Shown here: one piece after another, positions 16,869 to 25,871 of the stretch
How the letters are laid out: every line of letters starts with the position of its first letter
Position numbering within the stretch: position 1 is the first letter of the stretch
From: PALSA-505 sp963762615
GTDB taxonomy: Bacteria; Actinomycetota; Actinomycetes; Streptosporangiales; Streptosporangiaceae
Reading direction: 5' to 3'
DNA: 64,000 bases
NCBI GenBank assembly: GCA_963762615.1
Contig: CAVXLG010000012.1
Location: 1 to 64,000, forward strand
The notes under the pieces: model-generated
Told to the model about the DNA's origin: nothing
Databases searched by the model: none
What the model saw: only the letters and a program-made list of their open reading frames with translations
Translations under genes and position numbers: made by a program

Positions 16869-16901
16869 CGAGGGAGCACCAGCGGGGCTGGCGCTCCCTC
16901 G
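16869..16901 (-). terminator. Hairpin behind the leftward secreted-protein gene
   Basis: The arms 16869-16883 and 16887-16901 pair over 15 positions with one mismatch around a GGG loop. It lies 18 bases beyond the stop at 16919. Confidence 0.65.
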
Positions 16902-16918
16902 ATGATCGCGGTTGTCAG

Positions 16919-18073
16919 TTAGCGGATACCGAACGGCCGGAGCAGCTTGTGCAGCTCGGAGGCGGGGAGCCGGCGGACGGCTGCCCGAGAGCCGGGCGGT
17001 CCCGATGCTGTCCTTGAACGCCGACAGCAGGGTCTTGACATTGTTCTGCTGCGCGGGCGGCAACGAGAGCTCACCCGGGGCGCTGACAGCGACCTGGAAG
17101 TTGCCGTTGAGCGTGAGGCTGTTGACTCCAGAGGCCGCGGGCAGGCCGGCCCGGTGTCGAGCGCCTCGTCAACCGGGATGTTCTTCGCCCCACCAGGGCC
17201 GCAGCCGATGACGCCGGGCGCGGAGAAGGTGGTGTCACTGGCTATGGCTGCCGTGATGTCGAGGACCTCGGTGTTCGGGTGCTTGGTCGGGTTCGGGTCG
17301 GGTATCACCGTGAGCGAACCGCCGGGGGCAACGGTGAGCTGCGGGTTGACCACGACCGGGTTGTTGTCGGACCCGATGTAGCAGTTGCTGCCCAGCAGCG
17401 GGTTGATCAGCTTGAACTTGATCCGCTGGGTCCAGTTGACCAGCCCGAAGTTGGTGAGCTGCCCCGCGGACTGGGCCAGCGCGTAAACGTCCTGGTACTT
17501 CCCGCCGAAGTTCTCCGCCTGGGTGCAGATGCTCTTGACGACCGGGCTGGTGGCGGTGGAGCAGCCCAGCGCCGAGGTCAGGCTCATCGGGATCAGGTCC
17601 GGCTTGGTGACCAGCATCGCGGAGATGCCCGCGATCGGCGGCAGGACTCCGCCGGCAGCCTGCGGAAGGCCGCCAGTGTTATCGCCGCCGAACGAGGCGT
17701 TCGGCGGATTGAAGAAGCCGAACTGCACGTTCACCGGACGCACGACCGGCGTCGTGATGTTACCGATCGTGATCGAGCCGCTGGCGGCGTTCCCGGCCAC
17801 GCACGCGGCGTAGGAAACACCGCCGGACGCCGGGTCGGACGCCGGGGGTGACTCCTGCATGACAGGGTTCAGCAACGGGCAGTTGGTGAACGGCTTGTAG
17901 ATGCCGCCCGGCGGCGGGTAACCCGGCCCGACCTGGCTGGGGCCTGCGTGCGAGCTGGGATGGGTGGCCAGCGCTGCTGCGGGCACTCCGACGGCGATCA
18001 GCGCTACCGCGGCGGACGACGTCGCAGTCAGCAGCAATACCCGATGGCGGCTCCGCCATGTGGACCATTTCAT
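16919..18073 (-). CDS. Secreted protein of unknown function, with two compensating frameshifts
   Basis: About 384 aa. The signal peptide (MKWSTWRSRHRVLLLTATSS onwards, cleavage near ALATH) is followed by an exported domain with paired cysteines (FTNCPLL, YAACVAGN, ALGCSTA, KSICTQ, SNCYIGS, VIGCGPGG). From about 17140 to 17010 the coherent sequence moves into another frame (GVNSLTLNGNFQVAVSAPGE, NNVKTLLSAFKDSIG). It then returns to the original frame for the end ELHKLLRPFGIR. One missing base near 17145 and one extra G near 17010 would explain this: sequencing error or early decay. ATG 18073 has AGGAAGG about seven bases upstream. I recognise no domain. Confidence 0.65.
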   Translation of the reverse strand: MKWSTWRSRHRVLLLTATSSAAVALIAVGVPAAALATHPSSHAGPSQVGPGYPPPGGIYKPFTNCPLLNPVMQESPPASDPASGGVSYAACVAGNAASGSITIGNITTPVVRPVNVQFGFFNPPNASFGGDNTGGLPQAAGGVLPPIAGISAMLVTKPDLIPMSLTSALGCSTATSPVVKSICTQAENFGGKYQDVYALAQSAGQLTNFGLVNWTQRIKFKLINPLLGSNCYIGSDNNPVVVNPQLTVAPGGSLTVIPDPNPTKHPNTEVLDITAAIASDTTFSAPGVIGCGPGGAKNIPVDEALDTGPACPRPLESTASRSTATSRSLSAPRVSSRCRPRSRTMSRPCCRRSRTASGPPGSRAAVRRLPASELHKLLRPFGIR

Positions 18074-18808
18074 CGGCATTCCTTCCTGTTGTTCGCAGGC
18101 CGTCGCGCGCATCCGCTGTGCGGATCGGTGACAGCGAGGCACAGAGCATGCGCGCGACGGCCATTTCAGATGGCCAATCCGGGGATAGGTCCTAACCTGC
18201 GTATTCGGCTTTGACGAACGGTTTGGTCCCGACGCAGGCCACGACGTATCCGCCGCTCACAGCGGCACGACCTGGTCCTGACTTCAAGATCAACTTTGGT
18301 TAAGTGGCTCCGGGCGTGACATATTAAGCCGCGGTACGGTCATAGGTCAGGCCCTTACCCTGCGCGATTCGCCCCTCAAGTTACCGACCATAAAAGTAGA
18401 ACTCTCTTGTCCCCCGGTGTCAAGATTTAAACGGCCATCCCGTCGCGATTCCGTCAGCGGCCAGGCCCGCGGGCGGGCGCGGCTCGGACATTTATCAGCA
18501 GATGACAATCTGGCATTTGTCTTTTGTGAGCAGGAGGCGGGCGAGCCGGCACCACGGGTTCAAGCCAGGGCTGCTGGCCGGGGTGTCGACGCGTTCTCGT
18601 CAAGCCGTGGGGGTAGGAACCGGCCGCCGCCCGGGTCCGTGCCGACCTTGACGAAGGCCCGGACTCCGTGGCGGCCGGCCGGGACATGACGCCGGCGCGG
18701 CCGTCGAAGTTTGATGGTGATCGGCGCCCGGGGGGCGCTTCAGGAGACGCTGGGAGGCGGTACGGCTGAAAGGGGTCGGCATGCCTACCGTGACGATACA
18801 AAGTTTCC
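18074..18808. other. Long intergenic region, no gene recognised
   Basis: About 735 bases between divergent genes. The stretch 18330-18520 is unusually AT-rich for this genome (TTATCAGCAGATGACAATC and neighbours), which fits promoter DNA, but I see no clear -35/-10 pair. Translations of the right half are low-complexity and unlikely to be coding. Confidence 0.4.
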
Positions 18809-19096
18809 ATGACCCCGCGAGAGGCCGCCAAAGCACTGCAAGACAAACTCGGGAGCCGCTACGAGGTAACCACGCACGGAAGCGGTCTGCAGGAGGCAGT
18901 GAAAGTCAGGCAGTCAGCCGCTACCTTCGCCACCGTGCACCTGGACCGGGAGGGAAACGCGACCACGTTTCACGTCCACGGCGGCGGCTTGGTCATCTCG
19001 CGGATGGTCAACGAATTCGGCATCGCAAAGAAAGTAGCCACCGCGATCCAGGAAGCGTTCGGAACCGCCCCGCCAGCTGACGCCACGCCGAACTAA
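18809..19096 (+). CDS. Small conserved protein of unknown function, 95 aa
   Basis: MTPREAAKALQDKLGSRYEV opens a compact alpha/beta protein: an amphipathic helix, then strands with SATFATVHLDREGNATTFHV and a C-terminal helix (GIAKKVATAIQEAF). Codon use is good throughout and the sequence has no signal peptide or membrane helix. I know no family assignment. It is monocistronic, with no clear ribosome site (TTTCC precedes the ATG), so the transcript could be leaderless. Confidence 0.6.
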   Translation: MTPREAAKALQDKLGSRYEVTTHGSGLQEAVKVRQSAATFATVHLDREGNATTFHVHGGGLVISRMVNEFGIAKKVATAIQEAFGTAPPADATPN

Positions 19097-19140
19097 CGGC
19101 GCGGCGCTGACTGTCGCCGTGGCGTTTTGCAGACCACTGC

Positions 19141-19176
19141 AGCGCCCCAGCGCGCCCCAGCGCGCCGCAGCGCGAG
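19141..19176. repeat. 10-bp tandem repeat, about 3.5 units
   Basis: The unit CGCGCCCCAG recurs with small changes from 19141 to 19176, just beyond the 3' end of the decayed methyltransferase. Confidence 0.55.
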
Positions 19177-19199
19177 ACCCCAAGCAGGCCGGGTTCACG

Positions 19200-19520
19200 C
19201 CGGTTGCCCAGGGTGCTGGCCTGGCGCCGGAACACGTTCCAGAACGTTGCCAGCTGACCACTGGGCCGCAGCACCTGCGCCGCCCTTGGCCGGTGCCGCG
19301 ATGGGCTCCACTCAGCGCCAGGACTGGCCGGAGACGACCGCGTCGAATGCCCGGCCGGGTCGCATGCTTCGAACGCCGCCGCCTCGGCCGCGAGCCCGCC
19401 TCGGCGAGCCAGGGCGGCCATCAGCGCGTTAACGCCGACCCCGGGCACCCGCCGCCCGCCGGGTTCGTCCCGTATGGCGGACTGGTCCGGCCGGCCCGCC
19501 CGTGCGAGCAGGCCGAACGG
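19200..19520 (-). pseudogene. Remnant of a class I SAM-dependent methyltransferase
   Basis: Read leftwards, the segments GRRVPGVGVNALMAALARRG, EAAAFEACDPAG, AFDAVVSGQSWR and LRPSGQLATFWNVFRR occur in order, matching the middle of a small-molecule methyltransferase family whose intact members read FDAVVAGQAWHWVDP and LRPGGRLAVFWNVF. In this copy the tryptophan codon after SWR is a TGA stop (about 19313), and two frame changes separate the pieces. The GCGTG motif region and the C-terminal third are missing. It is a clear relic, not an expressed gene. Confidence 0.7.
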
Positions 19521-19721
19521 TGGCCACCATCCAGGTGAGAGCCGTCCGACCGTGACCGTGTCCGACGTTTTGATCAGGCGGTGACTGACTGGTCGCGACC
19601 CGGTCGGCGGCGCTGGGGCACCCGCGGCCGCGGCAGATCGCCTCAGGGACGTTCGCTGCCCTCGCGTCGCAGGCACTCCGCAACGCTGGCCACCGCCGGT
19701 CTCAGGTGAGAAGATGCAGTT

Positions 19722-20075
19722 GTGAGCAGCAACGGGGACAGTCTGGTACGGCAGTTCACCGCTGCCTGGGAGGCGGCCGCGGCCGTGGTGGCCGAGTGGG
19801 CGGAACGGACGACGGCCGTGACCGTCGAGTCGTTCCACAAGCTCACCAACGACCCGGCGGTCCGCGCGGTGCTGGCGACCTGGCGCACCTCGCCTGTCTG
19901 GGCCCGGCGTGACTGCGACTGCGTCTGCGCCAGGTCACACCCGGACGACATGGGCGTATGTGACAACCGCGCGGTGATCACCCGTCGGCTTAACACGAGC
20001 CTGGACGGCGTGGTGGACGTGCCCCTGTGCGCCCCGTGCGCGGTGGCCCAGGGCGTCGCGGAGTTGCCCCGCTAG
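19722..20075 (+). CDS. Conserved small protein with a cysteine cluster
   Basis: 117 aa. The first 60 residues form helices (LVRQFTAAWEAAAAVVAEWA, ESFHKLTNDPAVRAVLATWR). The second half carries six cysteines in CDCVCARSHPDDMGVC and LCAPCA, which could bind a zinc ion. I cannot name the family. The GTG start at 19722 is the only reasonable one, with a poor ribosome site. It is convergent with the large secreted protein gene, with a hairpin terminator between them. Confidence 0.6.
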   Translation: MSSNGDSLVRQFTAAWEAAAAVVAEWAERTTAVTVESFHKLTNDPAVRAVLATWRTSPVWARRDCDCVCARSHPDDMGVCDNRAVITRRLNTSLDGVVDVPLCAPCAVAQGVAELPR

Positions 20076-20315
20076 CCCTTCACTAGCCCTGTTTCCCGGG
20101 TGATCGTTGAGACGGCACGCGCGTTAGCTGGTGCCGTCGAGGCCATCCGCGGGGCCGCCAGCAGGCCGGGGGGCGGCCGGTCTGTCGTCAAGCTTCACAT
20201 CGGCAACCAGGTCAGGCTCACCGGGGAAGAGTCCGAACCGTTCCCGCCGCGTCCTTGGCGGAGACAGAACGGAAATTCCGATAGGGCCCGGCCTCAGCTC
20301 GGCGGAAAGCGAGCA

Positions 20316-20340
20316 GGGGCCCCGGCGGTGCCGGGACCCC
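20316..20340. terminator. Hairpin between convergent genes
   Basis: GGGGCCCCGGC (20316-20326) pairs with GCCGGGACCCC (20330-20340) with one mismatch around a GGT loop. It lies between the rightward gene ending at 20075 and the leftward gene ending at 20455. The rest of 20076-20454 shows no gene. Confidence 0.6.
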
Positions 20341-20454
20341 CGCTGCAATGAACCGCTGGCGGGGCGGGACTGTCAGGCCGTGGCGGCCGGATCCGCGGAT
20401 CCGGTCACGCCCGGCCGGGCCTTCGCCCCTGGTTACGATCGACGGTGTTACCGG

Positions 20455-22245
20455 TCAGGGCGGCGGGGCGCTGTAGATGAACGTGCCCCAGTTGGTCAGC
20501 GTGTCGCGGATCCCCTGGGGGATCATCTCGCTGGCCATGAACACCCGCCCGTTACTGAACGCGCCCATCGAGTAGTCACCCCAGCGGCAGCCGCCATAGC
20601 CCGGGCCCACGAACGCGTGGTAGCAGGTGAAGCCGTCCTCAGGCGCGGACCCGGAGGTGGCCAGGATCACCGGCCCGGTGGGACCGGTGGGGCCGTACCT
20701 GATGTAGGCCGGGCTGGGGAAGTTGTGCGGCCCGCTCAGCGAGAACAGCAGGTACCCAATGCCCTTGGCGTCCACCGCGGTGTAGGGGTAGAGCAGGCTG
20801 GCGTCCTTCACCGCCACCGCGCCCTGCCGGGTGAGGCTGGCCGACAGCGTCGTGCCGGACAGCTTGGGTTTCATCACGAACCATTCGGCGGCGTTGCTGC
20901 CGCTCTTGGTGGCCGTGTCCAGCTGGGCGTAGATGTGGCCGTTGGTATAGGTCGGTTCCATCTCGGCGTCGAAGTCGGCCTGGATATCCCCGGCCGGGGC
21001 TTGGAGCGCCGCCCCGAGCGGACGCGGGCCGGCCTTCTGGGTGGCGTCCGGCGGCTGGGCATAGGGCTGGACCTTCACCGAAGTGCGGTACACCGTGGGC
21101 GGCCCGCTGGTGAACAGGGTGAGCTCGGATGTGTCGTTCATCGCGTAGACCATCAGACGGTGATCGCTGAACGCGTCGGGATTGGACTCGACGAAATATT
21201 CGGTGCTCGGCGCGTACCTGCCGCCCGGCGGTGTGCTGGTCGGCGCGATGATCTCGGTGGCGCCGAATGGGTCTTTCGGGATGCGGAAGCCGACCACCGG
21301 CGGGGTGATGCCGGTCTGGGCGATGGTCTCCAGCTCTGACTTGGCGATGCCGTAGATGACCACGCCGTTGTAGCCGTGCTGGATGCCGAACTCGTCGGTG
21401 GCCACGTAGATGCCGTTGGCGTCGGCGCCCAGGTTGTCGTAGTCACCGAAGCACGGGCAATTGGGCTGGCTGGTGTCGCTGGTGTTCCATGAGTAGATCG
21501 TGTAGCTGCCGGTCGGGTCCTGGGTATTGCTCACCGCCTCGAACTGAGTGCTCGGCACGACTAGCTTGCCCTCGGCATTGAACGACCCGACGATGAACTC
21601 CTGGTAGAACCAGCGCTTGGTCGGCGCGTCGTAGTAGCAGCGAGGGTCGGAGAAGAAGTCCGAGGTGGGCTGCTTGAACGCCGCGGGCGACCCGATCGGG
21701 GCCACCAGCTGGTCCCCGTTCTTGTCGTAGATGGCCAGCGCGTTGTTGATGAACTCCATCACATAGCCGCCGCCCGCGCACAGGCCCTGGTCGGGCGGTT
21801 CGAGGTCGAGCCCGCCGGTGGTCTGCTGGGCCTGCGCCACCCCGTTCAGAGCGCTAAAGCCAAGCTCACCGCTCACGTTCTTCGTGGTCAGCCCGGCGGT
21901 CGGCGGATTGGGGAGGCTCGTCGCCGGGCCCTTGGGAACGCGGGAGAGGAGCGCATTGTCTACCGCCCGGAACCTGGAGCGCTGGACCGCGGACCTGGCG
22001 ATGGCAGCGCCCTGGCGGCTGGTCGCCACCCGGGTGTGGTGCTCGCTCTTGGCCAGCCCGCTGAGGTTGACCTGCCCAACGGTCTTCAGCGGAAGGGTGA
22101 ACACCTGGGCCTTGACCACGCTGGAGCCGGTCGAGGCCACGGCCGATCCGGCGGAGCTGAGCGCCGGGGCGGCCGCCAGGCCCACTCCCAGCGCCGCCAC
22201 GGCGGCTACCGTCACGAAACGACTTCGGACAAAGGGGACTTTCAA
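20455..22245 (-). CDS. Large secreted protein, probable beta-propeller, function unknown
   Basis: 596 aa beginning at a TTG codon with GGGAGGT five bases upstream. The signal peptide (VRSRFVTVAAVAALGVGLAA, then ALSSAGSAVAS) leads to an exported domain: DQGLCAGGGYVMEFINNALA, SDFFSDPRCYYDAPTKRWFY, SWNTSDTSQPNCPCFGDYDN, YVATDEFGIQ, and near the end FTCYHAFVGPGYGGCRWGDY. The last, with its GGCRWGDYS motif, is typical of uncharacterised actinomycete secreted proteins. Six cysteines suggest three disulfides. The function is unknown; binding or hydrolysis at the cell surface is possible. An inverted repeat GTTAT-N2-ATAAC lies about 120 bases upstream. Confidence 0.7.
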   Translation of the reverse strand: MKVPFVRSRFVTVAAVAALGVGLAAAPALSSAGSAVASTGSSVVKAQVFTLPLKTVGQVNLSGLAKSEHHTRVATSRQGAAIARSAVQRSRFRAVDNALLSRVPKGPATSLPNPPTAGLTTKNVSGELGFSALNGVAQAQQTTGGLDLEPPDQGLCAGGGYVMEFINNALAIYDKNGDQLVAPIGSPAAFKQPTSDFFSDPRCYYDAPTKRWFYQEFIVGSFNAEGKLVVPSTQFEAVSNTQDPTGSYTIYSWNTSDTSQPNCPCFGDYDNLGADANGIYVATDEFGIQHGYNGVVIYGIAKSELETIAQTGITPPVVGFRIPKDPFGATEIIAPTSTPPGGRYAPSTEYFVESNPDAFSDHRLMVYAMNDTSELTLFTSGPPTVYRTSVKVQPYAQPPDATQKAGPRPLGAALQAPAGDIQADFDAEMEPTYTNGHIYAQLDTATKSGSNAAEWFVMKPKLSGTTLSASLTRQGAVAVKDASLLYPYTAVDAKGIGYLLFSLSGPHNFPSPAYIRYGPTGPTGPVILATSGSAPEDGFTCYHAFVGPGYGGCRWGDYSMGAFSNGRVFMASEMIPQGIRDTLTNWGTFIYSAPPP

Positions 22246-22429
22246 CGCCGACCTCCCTGGGGAACGACATTGTTTCCAGGCAGCCACAAATGCACCGCCA
22301 TCCTCAGCCGACGCTAACCCCCCCGCCGCACGGGTGCAATGATCTCACGCGGGCGATGTCATAGCGTTATTGATAACCCGCGGCCGTCACCGGGTCGAAG
22401 GACGGAGCTGAAGGCCGGAATCGGACGAG

Positions 22430-22726
22430 CTAGCCGCCTGCCATCGCCCCCACGATCAGGTACGGCTCGGCGCCCGCGGCGACCGCATCGGGCAGCAGGG
22501 CACCCGGCCGTTCGTGGGACAGGTCCTGTTCGCAGGCGAAGAACCTGATGAACGCCCGGCGCTGCCCGTTGTGCTGGTCGCGGATGGTGCCGCGCAGCAT
22601 CGGGTACCGATCCTCCAGCGCGTCCAGGACCGAACACTGGGTCACCTGGCCATCGACCCGCAGTTCGACCTCGCCGTCAACGCGCGCGAGCGTCCGCAGA
22701 TGCGCGGGGAGCACCACTCGGATCAT
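22430..22726 (-). CDS. MoaD/ThiS-family ubiquitin-like sulfur carrier
   Basis: 98 aa with the beta-grasp layout: IRVVLPAHLRTLARVDGEVE, TQCSVLDALEDRYPMLRGTI, and a C-terminal GAMAGG. The diglycine tail is what MoaD and ThiS use for adenylation and thiocarboxylate formation. No molybdopterin or thiamine gene is nearby. Its ATG overlaps the stop of the upstream propeller gene by four bases (ATGA), so the two are co-translated. A shared function, such as conjugation of the carrier to the propeller, is conceivable but not shown. Confidence 0.85.
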   Translation of the reverse strand: MIRVVLPAHLRTLARVDGEVELRVDGQVTQCSVLDALEDRYPMLRGTIRDQHNGQRRAFIRFFACEQDLSHERPGALLPDAVAAGAEPYLIVGAMAGG

Positions 22727-23838
22727 GACAGCGTCTGGACCTCGACCGACAGCACGGCAGGAAGGTCGCGGACGATAGGCGCCCAGCTGCCCCCGGCGTC
22801 AGCAGACGCGTACACCTGCCCGCCGGTCGTGCCGAAGTAGACGCCGCAGGAGTCCAGGGAGTCGACGGCCATCGCGTCGCGGAGCACATTGACGTAGCAA
22901 TGCTCCTGGGGCAGGCCCTCGGTGAGCGGTTCCCACTCATCTCCGCCCGTCTTGCTGCGGTAGACGCGCAGCTTTCCCTCCGGCGGGAAATGCTCGGCGT
23001 CGCTGGTGATCGGGACCACGTAAATGGTGTCCGGCTCGTGCGCGTGCACGTCGATCGGGAAGCCGAAGTCGGTCGGCAGGTTGCCGCTGACCTCGCGCCA
23101 GGACTCGCCGGCGTCATCGCTCCGCATGACGTCCCAGTGCTTCTGCATGTACAGCACGGCCGGGCGTGACGGGTGCATCGCGAGCCGGTGCACGCAGTGC
23201 CCGACTTCCGCGTCCGGATCGGGGATGCCCTCGGACTGCAGGCCGTGGTTGATCGGCCGCCAGGTCTGGCCCGCGTCGTCGGACCGGAACGCGCCCGCGG
23301 CCGAGATCGCGGTGAACATGCGGCCGGGCCGGGCCGGATCCAGGATGATCGTGTGCAGGCACATGCCGCCGGCCCCCGGCTGCCAGGACGGGCCGGAGCC
23401 GTGGCAGCGCAGCCCGGGCAGCTCCTGCCACTGGCGGCCGCCGTCGGTGGACCGGAACAGGCCGGCGTCCTCCACTCCGGCGTAGACCGTATCCGGGTCG
23501 TCCAGCGACGGCTCGAGGTGCCAGACCCGCGCGAACTCCCACGGGTGGGGCGTGCCGTCGTACCACTGGTGCGTGCCGGTGGTGCCGTGGTAGCTGAAGT
23601 CGTTGCCCACCGGCTCCCAGGTCGCGCCGCCGTCGTCCGAGCGCTGGATGACCTGGCCGGACCAGCCGCTGGACTGCGACGCGTACAGCCGGTCAGGGTC
23701 CGCGGGCGACCCCTTGACGTGGTAGATCTCCCAGCCGGCGAAATGCGGCCCACTGACCTCCCAGCGCTCGCGCCGGCCATCCGAATTCAGCACGAACGCG
23801 CCCTTGCGCGTGCCGACCAGTACTCGTACGCCGCTCAC
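22723..23838 (-). CDS. Sialidase-like/BNR-repeat propeller protein
   Basis: 371 aa, cytoplasmic (no signal peptide). BNR/Asp-box motifs recur: RSDDGGATWEPV, RSTDGGRQWQEL, RSDDAGQTWRPI, RSDDAGESWREV and ASADAGGSWAPI. Other landmarks are VRVLVGTRKGAFVLN at the start and HCYVNVLRDAMA near the end. The family resembles WD40/YVTN and exo-sialidase folds, but the catalytic residues of true sialidases are not evident. GTG 23838 has GGAAGGGAG seven bases upstream. It is followed, with a four-base overlap, by the ThiS/MoaD-like gene, a pair I have seen repeatedly in actinomycetes. Confidence 0.8.
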   Translation of the reverse strand: MSGVRVLVGTRKGAFVLNSDGRRERWEVSGPHFAGWEIYHVKGSPADPDRLYASQSSGWSGQVIQRSDDGGATWEPVGNDFSYHGTTGTHQWYDGTPHPWEFARVWHLEPSLDDPDTVYAGVEDAGLFRSTDGGRQWQELPGLRCHGSGPSWQPGAGGMCLHTIILDPARPGRMFTAISAAGAFRSDDAGQTWRPINHGLQSEGIPDPDAEVGHCVHRLAMHPSRPAVLYMQKHWDVMRSDDAGESWREVSGNLPTDFGFPIDVHAHEPDTIYVVPITSDAEHFPPEGKLRVYRSKTGGDEWEPLTEGLPQEHCYVNVLRDAMAVDSLDSCGVYFGTTGGQVYASADAGGSWAPIVRDLPAVLSVEVQTLS

Positions 23839-24084
23839 CTGTGCGCTCCCTTCCGGCTCGCCGGGCGGGCTCGGCCGCTCTGTGCGCCCGGCCGCGGACC
23901 GGCTCCGCCGATACTGGCTAACTGTCTCCACCCTCCACCGTGGTTCTGACAGTCGGGCCGCCGAAAACTCATCGCCTAGCGCGGAAACCTACCTATTTAG
24001 CGCCCCCTGTAGGGTCCGCTGGGCGAACGGGGTCGTGCAGTCAGCGAGAACACCGCCGCAGACCACTGGCGGCTCCGCGGACCA

Positions 24085-25871
24085 CTAGCGGCGCAGCCAC
24101 AGCGTGACCCATACGCCGCGCCAGCCTTCGACAGCGGTCCGGGAGAAATCCCGCTGCAGCACCATGCTCTCCTCGCGGATCGCGCCCGCGGGCAGGCTCG
24201 CCGACGGGCGCAGGCCGACGACCCAGAATCCGCCGGTGGCTGAGCATGAGCGGCCGGACCGCGGCGAAGGGCTTGTCGATACCGTGGAACGGCTCCGCGA
24301 CCGCCGGCGAGACGGCCAGCGCGAAGTCACTGGTCTTGGCGAACTGGCTCGGGTAGCCGAGTCTGGCCTTGCGGTAGAACGAGCTGAAGAAGAGCACCCC
24401 GTCGCCCTGCCGGGCGTGCGCCGCCAGGTAGAAGGCAGGCCCGCCGAAGTTATACAGCCGGACCCCGGGCGTGCGGACCCGCTGCAGGGGCCCGAGCTGC
24501 AACAGCAGCGCGCATATGCACACGACCGCGCCCGGCACCCAGATCAGCTCCCGCCGGCCGGCGGCGCCGGCCAGCCACCGCCCGATCCGGTACATCCCGG
24601 CGCCGGCCAGCAGGGCCGCGCCCGCCTCGCCGTACAGGACGTAGCGATCCACGTACACCGGCGGGGCGACGACCGACTCCAGGAGCAGCAGCGCGGCCGG
24701 GATCAGCAGCAGCGGCAGCGCGACCGAGGGCAGCGAGACGCCCCCGCTGCTCCACCAGGGGGATCCGGGCTCCGGGTGTATTTCCGCCGCCGGGCCGGCT
24801 TCCCCGCCTGGGCGTGCTTCCCCGGCCGGGCGTGCTTCCCCGGCCTGACGTGCTTCCCCGGCCTGGTGTGCTTGCCCGGCCGGCCGTGCCTTCGCGCCTG
24901 CGTGCGCTTCGGCGGCCGGGCTGGGCCGCCGCCAGCCGCGAGGCGGCAGCAGGGCCACGACGGCGCATCCGGCGAGCAGCAGCGGAGCCACGATCGTCGC
25001 GCCGAAGTAGTCGTGGTACAGGATCCAGAGAATCCTGGCCGCCGGGCCGCGAGATCGGCCCGAGGGCACCGCGCTGCCGGATGCTGATCGCCACGAGGGG
25101 CGCGGCCAGCACCACCGCCGCCGCCGACGCGACCGCCCAGTGCCGGACGGTCTTGCGCCCGTACCGGGCGAGCAGCACGGTGACCGCGTGCGCGGCCAGC
25201 ACCAGCAGCGCCATCTCGTTCAGGTAGCCGCCCAGGACCAGCAGCGCGGCGTAGACCAGCCACCGGCGGGTGACCTGCCGGCGGGGCCAGCCGCCGGCCT
25301 CGGCCGCCACGGCATGCAGCAGGGCCAGCGTCGCGCCGAGAACGCATGCGAACACCAGGGCATACGAGCGCGCGGTCTGCGCGTAGTAGGTGATGCTCGG
25401 CGTCAGCGCCAAGATCAGGCCGGCGAACAGTCCCGCCCACCCGGATCCGGTAAGCCGCCGGCCGATGATCACTATCAGGGCCGCGGCAACGGCCATGGCG
25501 ATCACCGAGGGGATGCGCATCACCACCGGGCTGGTGCCCACCGCCATCCAGCCGTGCAGCAGCAGGTAGTACAGCCCGTGGACGGCGTCAACGTGACGGA
25601 GCAGGTGGGCGAGCTGGCGCAGGCTCAGCAGCGCGGCCCAGCGGCTCACCACCTCGTCGTTGCCCATGGCCGAGCCGCGGGCCAGCCCCCACAGCCCGGC
25701 TATCGTCATCGCCGCGGCCGCCGCGATGACCGCCGCGTACCAGGCCGCGGCCCGGGTCCGGGCTCCGCCGCGGGGCGCCGCGGCCGCTTCGCCGGCCGCG
25801 GCCACGGGCTTGCCTTCCCGCCCGGAGGATCCGGAGGTCTTGTCGTGCTGCCCCGTCGGGGTCGAGCTCAC
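24085..25871 (-). CDS. GT39-like membrane mannosyltransferase, interrupted by two frameshifts
   Basis: The N-terminal half (MGNDEVVSRWAALL, HLLRHVDAVHGLYYLLLHGW, LTPSITYYAQTARSYALVFA) is that of actinomycete PMT/ArnT-like GT-C enzymes, which transfer sugars from polyprenyl phosphates. The Asp-Glu pair in NDEVV is the expected first-loop acid. One extra base near 25040 moves the continuation (ARILWILYHDYFGATIVAP) to another frame. A second shift near 24235 moves the last part (FWVVGLRPSASLPAGAI to VTLWLRR). A loop contains an 18-bp repeat array. GTG 25871 overlaps the glfT2 stop by four bases. Sequencing error or decay. Confidence 0.65.
24797..24890. repeat. 18-bp tandem repeat inside the membrane transferase gene
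   Basis: Five units of a GTGCTTCCCCGGCCGGGC-type 18-mer encode a hexapeptide repeat (AGEARP) in a predicted loop between two membrane helices. The unit keeps the reading frame, so copy-number changes would be tolerated. Confidence 0.75.

Noticed and set aside
18417..18689. 90-codon rightward frame in the long gap
   Set aside because: Composition is uneven, no start signal or protein-like pattern; probably chance.
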